In this document: positions 1-8,186 of the stretch, piece by piece
Position numbering within the stretch: the first letter of the stretch is position 1
How the letters are laid out: the number at the start of each line of letters is the position of its first letter
From: Photobacterium damselae
GTDB lineage: Bacteria; Pseudomonadota; Gammaproteobacteria; Enterobacterales; Vibrionaceae
Length of the DNA stretch: 64,000 bases
Direction: 5' to 3'
NCBI RefSeq assembly: GCF_003026815.1
Contig: NZ_PYOG01000006.1
Coordinates: 62,001-126,000, forward strand
Notes under the pieces: model-generated
The model's database searches: none
Seen by the model: only the letters and a program-made list of their open reading frames with translations
Told to the model about the DNA's origin: nothing
Position numbers and translations under genes: made by a program

Positions 1-570
1 GTTGGTCACTCCGATGTCATGTTAGGAACTGCCACTGCTAACGAACGCTGTTGGAGCCAACTACAAGAACAAAGCTACTTAATGGGACAGTGTACATCTC
101 CTGATGATATTTATCTTGCTGCTAGAGGATTAAGAACCTTAGGGGTGAGAATGAAACAACATGAAGAAAGTGCATTAAAAGTAGCTCACTGGTTATCTCA
201 GCGCCCTGAAGTTGATCATGTAAGACATCCTGCCTTTGAAAGTTGTGATGGCAATGCTTTTTTTAAACGTGATTATTTAGGTTCTAATGGGTTATTTTCG
301 TTCGTTCTAAAATATGGTGATATATCTTCAGTAAATGCAATGCTAGATAGTATGAAGCATTTTAGTATGGGATATTCTTGGGGGGGGTATGAAAGCTTAA
401 TTCTTGCTAATCATAATATTAATAGTATAAGAGCTGTAGATAAAAAAGAGTTCTCAGGGGCAATAATTAGGCTTCATATTGGTTTGGAGAGTGTTGAAGA
501 TTTAATATCTGATTTGAATGATGGTCTTGAGGTATTAAATAAAAAATACAAACAACAAAATATATCATAA
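1..570 (+). CDS. metC: Cystathionine beta-lyase MetC, C-terminal part (5' end outside window)
   Basis: PLP-dependent lyase that cleaves cystathionine to homocysteine, pyruvate and ammonia in methionine synthesis; cytoplasmic. The frame is open from base 1 and reads VGHSDVMLGTA, the stretch that in MetC follows the PLP-binding lysine within a few residues, so that lysine lies just before the window. Further MetC-type blocks are YLMGQ, ARGLRTLGVRMKQHEES, GLFSFVLK, YSWGGYESL and IRLHIGLE near the C-terminus. About 189 residues are present, roughly the last half of a usual 390-400-residue enzyme. The GYESL/RLHIGLE signatures are shared with cystathionine gamma-synthase relatives, but the overall match is to MetC. 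No terminator is obvious before the next gene. Confidence 0.93.
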   Translation, partial: VGHSDVMLGTATANERCWSQLQEQSYLMGQCTSPDDIYLAARGLRTLGVRMKQHEESALKVAHWLSQRPEVDHVRHPAFESCDGNAFFKRDYLGSNGLFSFVLKYGDISSVNAMLDSMKHFSMGYSWGGYESLILANHNINSIRAVDKKEFSGAIIRLHIGLESVEDLISDLNDGLEVLNKKYKQQNIS

Positions 571-630
571 TGGAATAAATCGATAATCATGCTTATTTTT
601 TTAATTAAGCTAGAATTAAATAGATTATAC

Positions 631-640
631 AGGAGGTGAT
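631..640 (+). promoter_or_regulatory. Strong ribosome binding site for the small lipoprotein gene
   Basis: AGGAGGTGAT directly before the ATG at 641 is a near-complete Shine-Dalgarno sequence. It supports this short ORF as a real, well-translated gene. Confidence 0.75.
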
Positions 641-931
641 ATGAAACAATTATATTTTACGAGTGTATTATTGATTCTTGCTGGTTGTGCAGGAACGAAT
701 ACTAGTTACCAATTGTATCCCGATGAATATGTAAGCGATGTTAAATACGATAGCATTTATTATTATGGGTATAATCATGGATGTGATAGTGCCCTTGATA
801 AAATAGGGATGGATAGTTATAACTACTTAAAAGACAACACATTTATCAATACAGAAACCCGTTACAGTGATGGTTGGGAGTCTGGATACCAAGCGTGCAG
901 TAGTGGTGAGAGAAAAGTTATTGAATTATAA
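641..931 (+). CDS. Small predicted outer- or inner-membrane lipoprotein, unknown function
   Basis: A 96-residue protein with a short basic N-terminus, hydrophobic core and the lipobox LAGC at residues 13-16. It should be cleaved by signal peptidase II and lipidated on Cys16. Residue 17 is Ala and residue 18 Gly, with no Asp at +2, so an inner-membrane retention signal is absent and outer-membrane sorting is more likely. The mature part is Tyr/Asp-rich (SIYYYGYNHGCDSAL) and holds two further cysteines that could form a disulfide. It has a strong Shine-Dalgarno sequence and its own terminator, so it is probably a monocistronic unit. I recognise no family and assign no function. Confidence 0.75.
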   Translation: MKQLYFTSVLLILAGCAGTNTSYQLYPDEYVSDVKYDSIYYYGYNHGCDSALDKIGMDSYNYLKDNTFINTETRYSDGWESGYQACSSGERKVIEL

Positions 932-935
932 GAAA

Positions 936-962
936 GAGCCACTTGAGAGTGGCTCCTTTTTT
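936..962 (+). terminator. Intrinsic terminator after the small lipoprotein gene
   Basis: GAGCCAC (936-942), a 6-nt loop, and GTGGCTC (949-955) form a perfect 7-bp stem followed by C and a run of six T. It lies directly after the stop codon and just before the convergent gene at 961-1257. Confidence 0.85.
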
Positions 963-1257
963 ACTTAATTTCAATTACTTGATTATTTTTGAAAATTATT
1001 TCAGTAACAATCGATAATTCAGAAAATATAATAAAAAACTTATGTTCGATAATATTTTCAATTATAAGGTGAAGATTGCTGTCAATTAATTGACTAAGTT
1101 GAGTTGAGTTAAGTTTTTCTGCAATATCTAAGGTTTTATAATTTAAATTACTATCATAGATCCAAGCATTAAATGTGGAGTGATTAGATATATTTCTTTC
1201 GGTAAAGGCTGCTAGATTTTCCATAATATTGCCAACTTTTCGGTCCAATAAATACAT
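961..1257 (-). CDS. Hypothetical small protein
   Basis: An ORF of 98 codons convergent with the lipoprotein gene. The product is Asn/Ile/Leu-rich, with no signal peptide, clear membrane segment or known motif. Neither the first ATG nor the second (1224, residue 12, start of MENLAAFTERN) has a good ribosome binding site, so the start is open. The second gives an 87-residue protein that looks more natural. The composition is as A/T-rich as the flanks, so a chance ORF is possible. No function can be assigned. Confidence 0.45.
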   Translation of the reverse strand: MYLLDRKVGNIMENLAAFTERNISNHSTFNAWIYDSNLNYKTLDIAEKLNSTQLSQLIDSNLHLIIENIIEHKFFIIFSELSIVTEIIFKNNQVIEIK

Positions 1258-1551
1258 TATGTCTTGATTTTATTTCTATGTGGAAATTTTAATATTCATT
1301 ATGTGATATAAACAAGATCTAATGATGAATTTAGTCAATAATAACCCAATGTTGATTTATTTTATGATTAAGTTCTGTTCTTTTTATAAAAATAAAAGTT
1401 TTTATAAAAACAGTTAGTGTTAAATCGAGAAATGTTATGAACTATAATGATCGCGGATTTTTTCTATCTGATAAGGGATAACATCAGGAAGAATGATTAA
1501 TAGGGCAAAAAGAAGTATGATATGAAGCTTTTAGGCTAGCGGTAAGTTTTT
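1258..1551. other. Intergenic region upstream of the cation transporter
   Basis: About 290 bases, strongly A/T-rich, between two divergent genes. It holds two copies of the 12-bp palindrome TTTTTATAAAAA at 1381-1392 and 1399-1410, 18 bases apart start to start, and a weak hairpin CTGAT...ATCAG near 1470. I see no confident promoter hexamers and no RNA gene. Confidence 0.5.
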
Positions 1552-2490
1552 ATGTCATCAGCACAAACGGTTCAGGTCATCCGTAAAGCAACTTGGATTG
1601 GCTCTATTGCGAATATTATTCTTGCAGTGGTTAAAATAGCTATTGGTAAGTTAACCAATAGCCAAGCATTGATCGCCGATGGTGTTCATAGTTTTTCTGA
1701 TTTAGTTACTGATGCTGCAATTTTGATTGGTGCAAAGTTTTGGACGGCTCCTGCAGACAAAGAACATCCTTATGGGCATGGTCGGTTTGAAACGTTAACC
1801 AATATTTTTATCGGTATTTTGTTGGCCCTTGTTGGTATCGGTATTGGTTGGGAATCTCTACATTCTATTAGCCAAGAGCAACATAATAGTCCTAGTTTGC
1901 TCGCATTTGGTGCGGCTGTTGCTTCAATCATTGTAAAAGAGATTCTTTATCGTTGGACAGTGATACAAGCTAAAAAGGTAAATAGTCGAGCCCTATTTGC
2001 TAATGCTTGGCATCACCGTTCAGATGCTCTTAGTTCATTGCCTGTTGCTATTGCTGTTATCGCTAACTATGTCGTTCCAGATCTTCATTATTTGGATCAA
2101 ATCGCGGCATTAATTGTTACTTTAATGATTTTAAAGGCTGCAATCGAAATCTTATGGCCAGCAGTAAAAGAGTTGACGGATGCCGAAGCAGATTCTGAAT
2201 TAGAGAAACAGATTCAGAAACTCGCATTAGAAGATATTAATATTAAAGAGGTTCACGCGATTAGAAGCCGCCGGACCGGAAGTTCAATCCTAATTGATTT
2301 TCATCTTTTGGTTGATCCTGAAATGACAATAGAAAAAGCCCATACCATAGCAGAAACTTTTAAAGCTAAGCTACTTGATAATTTAGATGAAGTTGTTGAT
2401 ATTATTATCCATATTGAGCCTTTCAATTGTGCAGAGCGTGTAATGAATCCATGCTGTGATGATTGCAATGAAACAATGAAAGAACATTAA
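1552..2490 (+). CDS. Cation diffusion facilitator (CDF) family metal efflux transporter
   Basis: Inner-membrane metal/proton antiporter of 312 residues, the usual CDF length. Transmembrane segments are visible from about residues 13 to 195, followed by a cytoplasmic ferredoxin-like dimerisation domain (about 205-290). The transport-site pairs are H46-x3-D50 in TM2 (HSFSD) and H154-x3-D158 in TM5 (HHRSD). The E. coli FieF site has D-x3-D in TM2, so the quartet here is of HD-HD type, which in CDF classification is linked to Zn/Co rather than Fe/Zn, and I therefore do not use the name fieF. PYGHGRFET after TM2 is a CDF signature. The tail NPCCDDCNETMKEH is Cys/His/acid-rich and could bind metal. 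Substrate is inferred. Confidence 0.9.
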   Translation: MSSAQTVQVIRKATWIGSIANIILAVVKIAIGKLTNSQALIADGVHSFSDLVTDAAILIGAKFWTAPADKEHPYGHGRFETLTNIFIGILLALVGIGIGWESLHSISQEQHNSPSLLAFGAAVASIIVKEILYRWTVIQAKKVNSRALFANAWHHRSDALSSLPVAIAVIANYVVPDLHYLDQIAALIVTLMILKAAIEILWPAVKELTDAEADSELEKQIQKLALEDINIKEVHAIRSRRTGSSILIDFHLLVDPEMTIEKAHTIAETFKAKLLDNLDEVVDIIIHIEPFNCAERVMNPCCDDCNETMKEH

Positions 2491-2546
2491 GTTAGAAAGA
2501 AAGTTAGAGTAACTTTAGATATTTTAACCCCTTTATTCTGCGAAAT

Positions 2547-2584
2547 TCTCCCCCTATTGTTAAGCTATTCAAACAGGGGGGAGA
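2547..2584. terminator. Candidate bidirectional terminator between the transporter and lplA
   Basis: CTCCCCCT (2548-2555) can pair with AGGGGGGAG (2575-2583) with one bulged G, between two convergent genes and directly after the lplA stop. Neither side has a proper T-run, so termination is inferred mainly from position. Confidence 0.45.
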
Positions 2585-2587
2585 TTG

Positions 2588-3604
2588 TTATAGAATTGCT
2601 TTAACTAACCAATCTTGAAGTTGTTTAAGTTCATCATGGTGAGCTGGATACTGTTTTTGTGTGACTTCTATTGCTTGAGTTATCGTATCTTCTTTATATG
2701 GAGCAAGAACCAATTTATTGGCAAAAAATTCAATCACATCAGGTGTTAAGCTATCGGTAAATACCTGTACTTTTGATATATTTCCCTTTTCTACATCAAA
2801 ATGTAATTCAACTCCCCCCCATGTAAAACGCTCATCTAGTGAATGCATAAATTGAGGCGTATTTCCAAAATTCCATTCCCAGCTTTTTTGTTTCTTATAG
2901 CGTTCTTCGAAACCGGGAATGTTAGGCATTTTTTCTGGAGATATCAGTTCTAATTCAACGTGTTCACCATAATATTCAAAGAAAGCTTGAGTTATAGCGG
3001 TAGAAACAGATTGATGATCAATGGATGGATTAATATTACTCAAATTAGTTACACGAGCTCTAACAGATGTAATTCCTTTTGCCTGTAATTTTTTTGGATC
3101 TGGGTTTAGATAATTTGCTAAACGATTGAGATCGGCATTGAGTAGAAGAGTTCCATGGTGAAAACCTCGATCTAAGGTTTCACGATAGGCTGAACCTGAA
3201 AATTTACGAGTACCATCATCGTCTTCAATAACAAGATCATTACGTCCTGTTGCAATAGCATTAATTCCTAATGTTTGTAGTGCATCAATCACGATTTGGG
3301 TGGATATGGATTTGTTGTACTCTGGTTTTCCAGCCATAAAGGTAAAGTTTGTATTACCTAGATCATGAAATACAGCGCCACCTCCACTTTGTCGTCTTGC
3401 TAGCTTTATATGATCAGATTCCATTTTATGTGTATTACATTCTTTCCATGGATTTTGAGCTCGCCCTATAACCACAGTATTATTATTACGCCATAAAAAC
3501 AGTACTCGCTGATTTGGTGCCATAGCATGAAAGATGGAGTCTTCAACAGCAAGGTTAAACCATGGATCTGTTGATGTAGATATAAAGACACGAAGGCTAG
3601 ACAT
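2588..3604 (-). CDS. lplA: Lipoate-protein ligase A
   Basis: Activates free lipoate with ATP and transfers it to the lysine of E2 and GcvH lipoyl domains; cytoplasmic. The 338 residues equal the E. coli LplA length. The protein has the LplA N-terminus ([13 protein letters not shown]), the ligase signature [15 protein letters not shown] (about 71-85), the lysine-containing segment [10 protein letters not shown], and a C-terminal accessory domain beginning near residue 250 ([12 protein letters not shown]). The gene is monocistronic and convergent with the CDF gene. A 7-bp inverted repeat lies at 3624-3642, about 20 bases before the start codon. Confidence 0.95.
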   Translation of the reverse strand: MSSLRVFISTSTDPWFNLAVEDSIFHAMAPNQRVLFLWRNNNTVVIGRAQNPWKECNTHKMESDHIKLARRQSGGGAVFHDLGNTNFTFMAGKPEYNKSISTQIVIDALQTLGINAIATGRNDLVIEDDDGTRKFSGSAYRETLDRGFHHGTLLLNADLNRLANYLNPDPKKLQAKGITSVRARVTNLSNINPSIDHQSVSTAITQAFFEYYGEHVELELISPEKMPNIPGFEERYKKQKSWEWNFGNTPQFMHSLDERFTWGGVELHFDVEKGNISKVQVFTDSLTPDVIEFFANKLVLAPYKEDTITQAIEVTQKQYPAHHDELKQLQDWLVKAIL

Positions 3605-3623
3605 AAAATACCTGACTAAAATT

Positions 3624-3642
3624 GTACATTATTGAAATGTAC
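3624..3642. promoter_or_regulatory. Inverted repeat upstream of lplA, possible operator
   Basis: GTACATT (3624-3630), five bases, AATGTAC (3636-3642): a perfect 7-bp dyad about 20 bases upstream of the lplA start codon. The position fits a repressor site or a leader hairpin. I know no regulator with this consensus. Confidence 0.35.
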
Positions 3643-3700
3643 TCTGTTTAATGAGCTTGGTAAAGAAAGAAGAAAATTTTAGGTGAGTTGGAACAATTAA

Positions 3701-3745
3701 GAAAAAAACCAAATCATATGTCTAAACTGGATACATATGATTTGG
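3701..3745 (-). terminator. Orphan intrinsic terminator (minus strand)
   Basis: CCAAATCATATGT (3709-3721) pairs perfectly over 13 bp with ACATATGATTTGG (3733-3745), with an 11-nt loop. On the minus strand the stem is followed by seven T (3702-3708). The lap operon already has a terminator 250 bases upstream on the same strand and lplA starts only downstream, so this one has no known gene. Confidence 0.75.
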
Positions 3746-3997
3746 GAATATTTGATAAGTTATGACTTGCTTAGAAATTTATATTTCAATTGCTTCTAAG
3801 AAGACTAACATGATTTATGAGCTACAGATATTAGTAAATCTGCAACATTAGGTTTACTTTGATTGGTTTGGTGTAACTAAAAATGACCATTTATTAATAA
3901 CTATTCATCATTTCCTTAAAATTATCGGTTTGTACTGTGATGTTTGTCATAATTTTATAATGTTGATGACTTATGAATATTTTAATTAATGTTATAT

Positions 3998-4040
3998 AAA
4001 AAAAGCCAGCTATTGAGGGATAGTTCAATATGCTGGCTTT
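3998..4040 (-). terminator. Intrinsic terminator of the lap operon
   Basis: AAAGCCAGC (4002-4010) pairs with GCTGGCTTT (4032-4040), extended inside by TATTGA/TCAATA. On the minus strand the stem runs into seven T. It lies about 90 bases after the lapB stop and closes the lapC-E-ompA-G-D-B operon. Confidence 0.88.
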
Positions 4041-4128
4041 CTATTATCTTAACAATGTTTAATCAAACCGTTGAAATTGGCACGTTATCTGTAAATCTAG
4101 TTTTTGCTAAATTTTATATATTACGTAA

Positions 4129-6255
4129 TTAGCTTGCTTTCGCTTTATTCACTGCACCTTCTCTTAATTGTTGTAAGACAAGATCTTTTTTCCCATCAGC
4201 AATTATCTGACCTTGTTCCATCACAATTAAGCGATCAACAATATCGAGCATACTTGTTTTATGTGTGATCAGGATTAGAGTTTCTTCATTTGATAGACTT
4301 GCCAATTGATGCTTAATGTACATTTCAGAACGGTTATCCATACTGCTGGTCGGTTCATCCATTACAAGAACTGGGGGTTTGCTCAGTAGAGCTCGAGCAA
4401 TTGCTATCGATTGACGTTGACCTCCAGAAAGTGCTAAACCACCTTCACCAACTTGCTTTTCTAATCCTGCATCATCATGCTGAGTAAAAGAGGTGACCCC
4501 AGCACGTTCAGCTGCAATTAGGATATCTTTATCAGTTGCAAGAGGACGTCCAAGAGTGATGTTGTCCCGGATAGAACCAAAAAATAGGGTAATATCTTGT
4601 GGCACACATCCAATATTACGACGTATATCAATGTGGTGCATTTGATTGATATCTGTATTATCAATACGAACAGAGCCCTCTGTAGGACGGTATAGCCCCA
4701 TTATCAAACGTTCTAATGTAGTTTTTCCAGAACCAATACGTCCAATAATTGCCACTTTTTCTCCAGGGTTGATAGAAAAACTGACATTTTTTAACGCAGC
4801 TTTTGTGCTGTTTGGGTAAGCAAAACTTACTTTATCAAATTCAATTTTGCCTTTTAGCATTGGATGGTGAATATAACGCTTACCATCTTCTTGCTCTAGT
4901 GGCATTTCCATCAACTGTTCAATAATGGTCATTGCAGACTTTGCTTGATTGTAACGAGTTGATAGTAGTGATAATTGAACAAGAGGACCTACAGCTCGAC
5001 CACTAAGCATAGTTGATGCAATTAGGCCACCCATTGTTAATTGCCCATCTGAAATGAGATAAACACCAACAACTATCATTGCAACCGTTACAAATTGCTG
5101 TAGAAATCCAGCAACATTTTGTACCGAGTCAGTTAATTTACGTGACTTAATACTCCAGTTTGACATGTGAGCTACAGCTTCTTCCCATTTATACTGGAAC
5201 TGGCTTTGTGCACCAAACATTTTGACTGTTTCTAGACCTACTAGGCTTTCAATCAAGTTAGCATGCTTTTGTGAAGATAGACGAGAACCTTCTTCAATTG
5301 AGCGACGTAATGGTTTTTGAATTAAGAAGCTGTAAATAATGAGAATGACAACAGCAACCATTGGAACCAATACGATTGGCCCACCAACAAGATAAATTAC
5401 CAATAAAAATAGCAGTGCAAATGGTAAATCGATCAGTGATGAGACCGTCGCAGAGGTAAAGAACTCTCGAATAGATTCGAACTCTTGTAAATGGCGAGCA
5501 AAAGCACCAACAGATGCTGGTTTTGCTTCCATTCGAATTCCCATTACTCGGCTAAATATTTTTGCAGAAAGTAAAATGTCTGATTTTTTACCTGCAATAT
5601 CAATAAAGTAGCTTCTCATTAACTTAAGAATTAAATCAAAACTAAAAATAATCGTAATACCAATAGCTAAAACCCATAGTGAATCAAAAGCTAGATTTGG
5701 TACGATTTTATCGTAAACGAGTCGGGAGAATAGAGGTGCTGCAATGGCAAAAATATTGATCAATATAGATGCAATAAGTACATCTCGATAAATATTTTTT
5801 GACTCCCAAAGAGTACTCCAAAACCAGTGACCATCACGAGTTTTTAATATTTCTGGCGAACGCTCATCATAGCGAAAGCGTTTTTTGATAAGGAATAGAT
5901 GCCCCGTATATTGTGCTGTTAAGTCATCAATACTGATCCATTGTTCATTTCCATCGGCTTGAGGAAGAACAACCTCGGCTTCATTTTTTTCTTTATCGAG
6001 ACTAAGAACAACACATGCATCTCCCCCTTTTAATAAAGCTATAACGGGGAAGAGAAGAGGAGACAAATCCGTAATTGATTGTTTGGCTTCTTTTGCTTGT
6101 AACCCAGCTTTTTCTGCTGCTCTAGGTAATAAGAACGGGGTCAACAAACCATCTGCTAAAGGTAAATCGGCAATTAGGGCATCCGATGAGTTTGCTTGAC
6201 CATAGAATCGGCTAACGTACACCAAAGATTGTAGTAATGGATCTTTCATGTTCAT
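4129..6255 (-). CDS. lapB: Type I secretion ABC transporter LapB-like (adhesin exporter)
   Basis: Inner-membrane ATPase/permease that drives export of the adhesin through LapC and LapE. The 708 residues divide into an N-terminal C39-peptidase-like domain (about 1-135) without the catalytic cysteine, so it is a docking domain and not a protease; an ABC transmembrane domain (about 150-430); and the nucleotide-binding domain with Walker A GRIGSGKT (505-512), signature LSGGQ (609-613), Walker B VLVMDE (629-634) and the H-loop histidine in LITHKTS. The start codon overlaps the lapD stop by four bases (ATGA), so translation is probably coupled. Last gene of the operon, followed by a strong terminator. 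The family also exports RTX toxins; the substrate is inferred from the adjacent adhesin gene. Confidence 0.93.
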   Translation of the reverse strand: MNMKDPLLQSLVYVSRFYGQANSSDALIADLPLADGLLTPFLLPRAAEKAGLQAKEAKQSITDLSPLLFPVIALLKGGDACVVLSLDKEKNEAEVVLPQADGNEQWISIDDLTAQYTGHLFLIKKRFRYDERSPEILKTRDGHWFWSTLWESKNIYRDVLIASILINIFAIAAPLFSRLVYDKIVPNLAFDSLWVLAIGITIIFSFDLILKLMRSYFIDIAGKKSDILLSAKIFSRVMGIRMEAKPASVGAFARHLQEFESIREFFTSATVSSLIDLPFALLFLLVIYLVGGPIVLVPMVAVVILIIYSFLIQKPLRRSIEEGSRLSSQKHANLIESLVGLETVKMFGAQSQFQYKWEEAVAHMSNWSIKSRKLTDSVQNVAGFLQQFVTVAMIVVGVYLISDGQLTMGGLIASTMLSGRAVGPLVQLSLLSTRYNQAKSAMTIIEQLMEMPLEQEDGKRYIHHPMLKGKIEFDKVSFAYPNSTKAALKNVSFSINPGEKVAIIGRIGSGKTTLERLIMGLYRPTEGSVRIDNTDINQMHHIDIRRNIGCVPQDITLFFGSIRDNITLGRPLATDKDILIAAERAGVTSFTQHDDAGLEKQVGEGGLALSGGQRQSIAIARALLSKPPVLVMDEPTSSMDNRSEMYIKHQLASLSNEETLILITHKTSMLDIVDRLIVMEQGQIIADGKKDLVLQQLREGAVNKAKAS

Positions 6256-8186
6256 CGCTCTTGTTTGAAATTATCTGTGATATACCCTTGGAAACCGTTG
6301 ATCATAAATTCAGATAATTTATCTTTCTGGGCCTCGGTTTCGACTCGTGATGCAATAACGGTAATACCTAGATTCTGTGCGGTTCTGGTTATTGAGGTTA
6401 AGGCATCTGCTTTAACTTCATCATCCACTTGATTGGTGTAAGTAAAGTCAAGTTTTACATAAGCAGGACGGAATTGGGATAAATAGCCCGTTGAACCAAA
6501 GTTATAGCCAAATTTATCGATACCAAACTGGAAGCCATTTCTATGTAAGATTTCACAGAGTAAACCTACATTGTGAGGATTTTTGATAAAGCTTATTTCT
6601 GGTAATTCAAAGTATATTTTATCTTTAAGTGATGGATAACTTTCAGTTTTATTCGATACCCAACGAATGAAGCTATTATCATTAATACTACTTTGCGTAA
6701 TATTGATCGCAATAGGTTGTTTGATGTTATTGTGTAGTACTTGTTCAAAAATAGCATCTAGAACAAAAATATCGAATGAAGTTCCTGCATTAAGTTGCTC
6801 TAGAGCTGTGAGAAATTGGCTTGCTGAAATATATTTCCCTGCTTTGTCTATATACGCAAAAACCTCTTGATGTAACACTTCACCATTTAAATCCACTGCA
6901 TTTTGGTAGTTGAATCTAATTTGTCGATTGGCGATAGCTTCATCAACGAGATATTTCCATTGTTGTTTCCCGATTAGGTTCAGCTTTTGATTATTTTCAC
7001 TCTGGATAATAGCGATTGGTTCATTCGGCTGCTGATGAGCAATAGTTAATGCGTTATCCGCCTGTGTTAATAGTGTAGAGATTGTATCTTCTTGATTTTT
7101 CATTACAATCCCAACTGCTGCATGTACAGGCGCTAAATTGAGTGGATCGCTATTCAACTCTGATGTCATATTTAGCATTTGGCGACCCAACATTTTTAAT
7201 TCATCTTCATCTGCTTCTGGTGCGATGAGAATAAATTCTGCTTGGTTAAGTCGAGCAATAGTATAGTAATCACTGGATAGCTCTTTTAATCGATTAGCAA
7301 GAGTTTGAACTTGTTGATCGCCAAGCTCATAACCTTGATGAGTATAAGTATCTTCAATAATATCTGCTTTTAGTAACGCAAATCCGCCGCATGAATCTTG
7401 TTCTAGCCATGATTGAAGTTGGGACATGAGGAATGTGCGATTAGCTAGACCTGAAACGGGATCTTGATACGCTCTAATTCTTAATTTGTCAGCTTCCGCT
7501 GCTTGCTGCTCAAAATATTTTTTAAGCTGAGCACTCATATGATTGAATGCATGTACTACATCTTTGAGTTCTTTTACCGCTGGAATAGGGAGTGGTTTAT
7601 CAAATTGATTACTCGAAATTAATTGTGCTTGCTTTTGAATATGTTTAAGAGGTGTTAATACATTTCGTAAAATAAGCGCAAGAATAATTGCAGCAAGAAT
7701 GATGGTAATAATGAAGCCTAAAAGTAGCTGCGTGGTTGCATGCCATAATTGAATATAAGCATTTGCCGGGCTACTTGTAACAGTTAGATGTGCAAGTTGC
7801 ATCCAACCGCTTGCTAGCGTGGTTGTTTTTGTCACAGGTTCGATCGAAATAAAATTCATATACCACTGTGGTACATCTATAATTTCAATCGGGTATTGGC
7901 GAGCAATGGATGTTTTTCCATCAAGCGTTTTGAGCTCAACTGCGCTGTAAAAACTGCTATCAAACGTAGCATTAATTACAGACTCAGCAGCAACATAATC
8001 TTTATTTTCTAAATAAGGAGCTAAGGCTAAGCCAACCGCACTAATGGCATTATCTAACTCAGTTGACTGTTGGGTTTGTAGGTAGTCTTTGGTCGTATTA
8101 AACTGCACTGCAAATACAGCAGAGATTAATACAAAGAATACAACTAGCATCCATAAAAGTATTTTTCTATAAAGACTCATTACCAT
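6252..8186 (-). CDS. lapD: LapD-like c-di-GMP receptor (degenerate GGDEF/EAL)
   Basis: Inner-membrane inside-out signalling protein, 644 residues. Order: TM1 (about 8-28), periplasmic LapD/MoxY-type output domain (about 29-150, with SGW at 126-128 where LapD proteins carry the tryptophan that contacts LapG), TM2 (about 152-174), HAMP (about 175-227), GGDEF-like domain (about 240-395) and EAL-like domain (about 405-640). Both catalytic motifs are lost: LNQAEF (313-318) replaces the GGDEF loop, and EVF (441-443) replaces EAL. This fits a receptor that binds c-di-GMP at the EAL fold and then sequesters LapG. It overlaps lapG by one base (TAATG) and lapB by four. The second Met (residue 3) is an alternative start. 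Confidence 0.92.
   Translation of the reverse strand: MVMSLYRKILLWMLVVFFVLISAVFAVQFNTTKDYLQTQQSTELDNAISAVGLALAPYLENKDYVAAESVINATFDSSFYSAVELKTLDGKTSIARQYPIEIIDVPQWYMNFISIEPVTKTTTLASGWMQLAHLTVTSSPANAYIQLWHATTQLLLGFIITIILAAIILALILRNVLTPLKHIQKQAQLISSNQFDKPLPIPAVKELKDVVHAFNHMSAQLKKYFEQQAAEADKLRIRAYQDPVSGLANRTFLMSQLQSWLEQDSCGGFALLKADIIEDTYTHQGYELGDQQVQTLANRLKELSSDYYTIARLNQAEFILIAPEADEDELKMLGRQMLNMTSELNSDPLNLAPVHAAVGIVMKNQEDTISTLLTQADNALTIAHQQPNEPIAIIQSENNQKLNLIGKQQWKYLVDEAIANRQIRFNYQNAVDLNGEVLHQEVFAYIDKAGKYISASQFLTALEQLNAGTSFDIFVLDAIFEQVLHNNIKQPIAINITQSSINDNSFIRWVSNKTESYPSLKDKIYFELPEISFIKNPHNVGLLCEILHRNGFQFGIDKFGYNFGSTGYLSQFRPAYVKLDFTYTNQVDDEVKADALTSITRTAQNLGITVIASRVETEAQKDKLSEFMINGFQGYITDNFKQER

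Larger units (their letters stand above)
3605..4128. other. 524-base intergenic region with two minus-strand terminators
   Basis: No convincing ORF in this gap. It contains the lplA upstream dyad, a strong minus-strand terminator at 3701-3745 with no gene to terminate, a 7-bp inverted repeat CTTAGAA/TTCTAAG at about 3769-3799, and the lap operon terminator at 3998-4040. The segment 3746-3995 is a candidate small-RNA locus (see findings). Confidence 0.5.

Noticed and set aside
1552-2490. Naming the CDF transporter fieF
   Set aside because: The metal-site pairs are HD-HD rather than the DD-HD of FieF, so the name would imply a substrate that the residues do not support.
6252-8186. An active diguanylate cyclase/phosphodiesterase
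   Set aside because: The GGDEF loop reads LNQAEF and the EAL motif reads EVF; with the lapG neighbour this is a LapD-type receptor.
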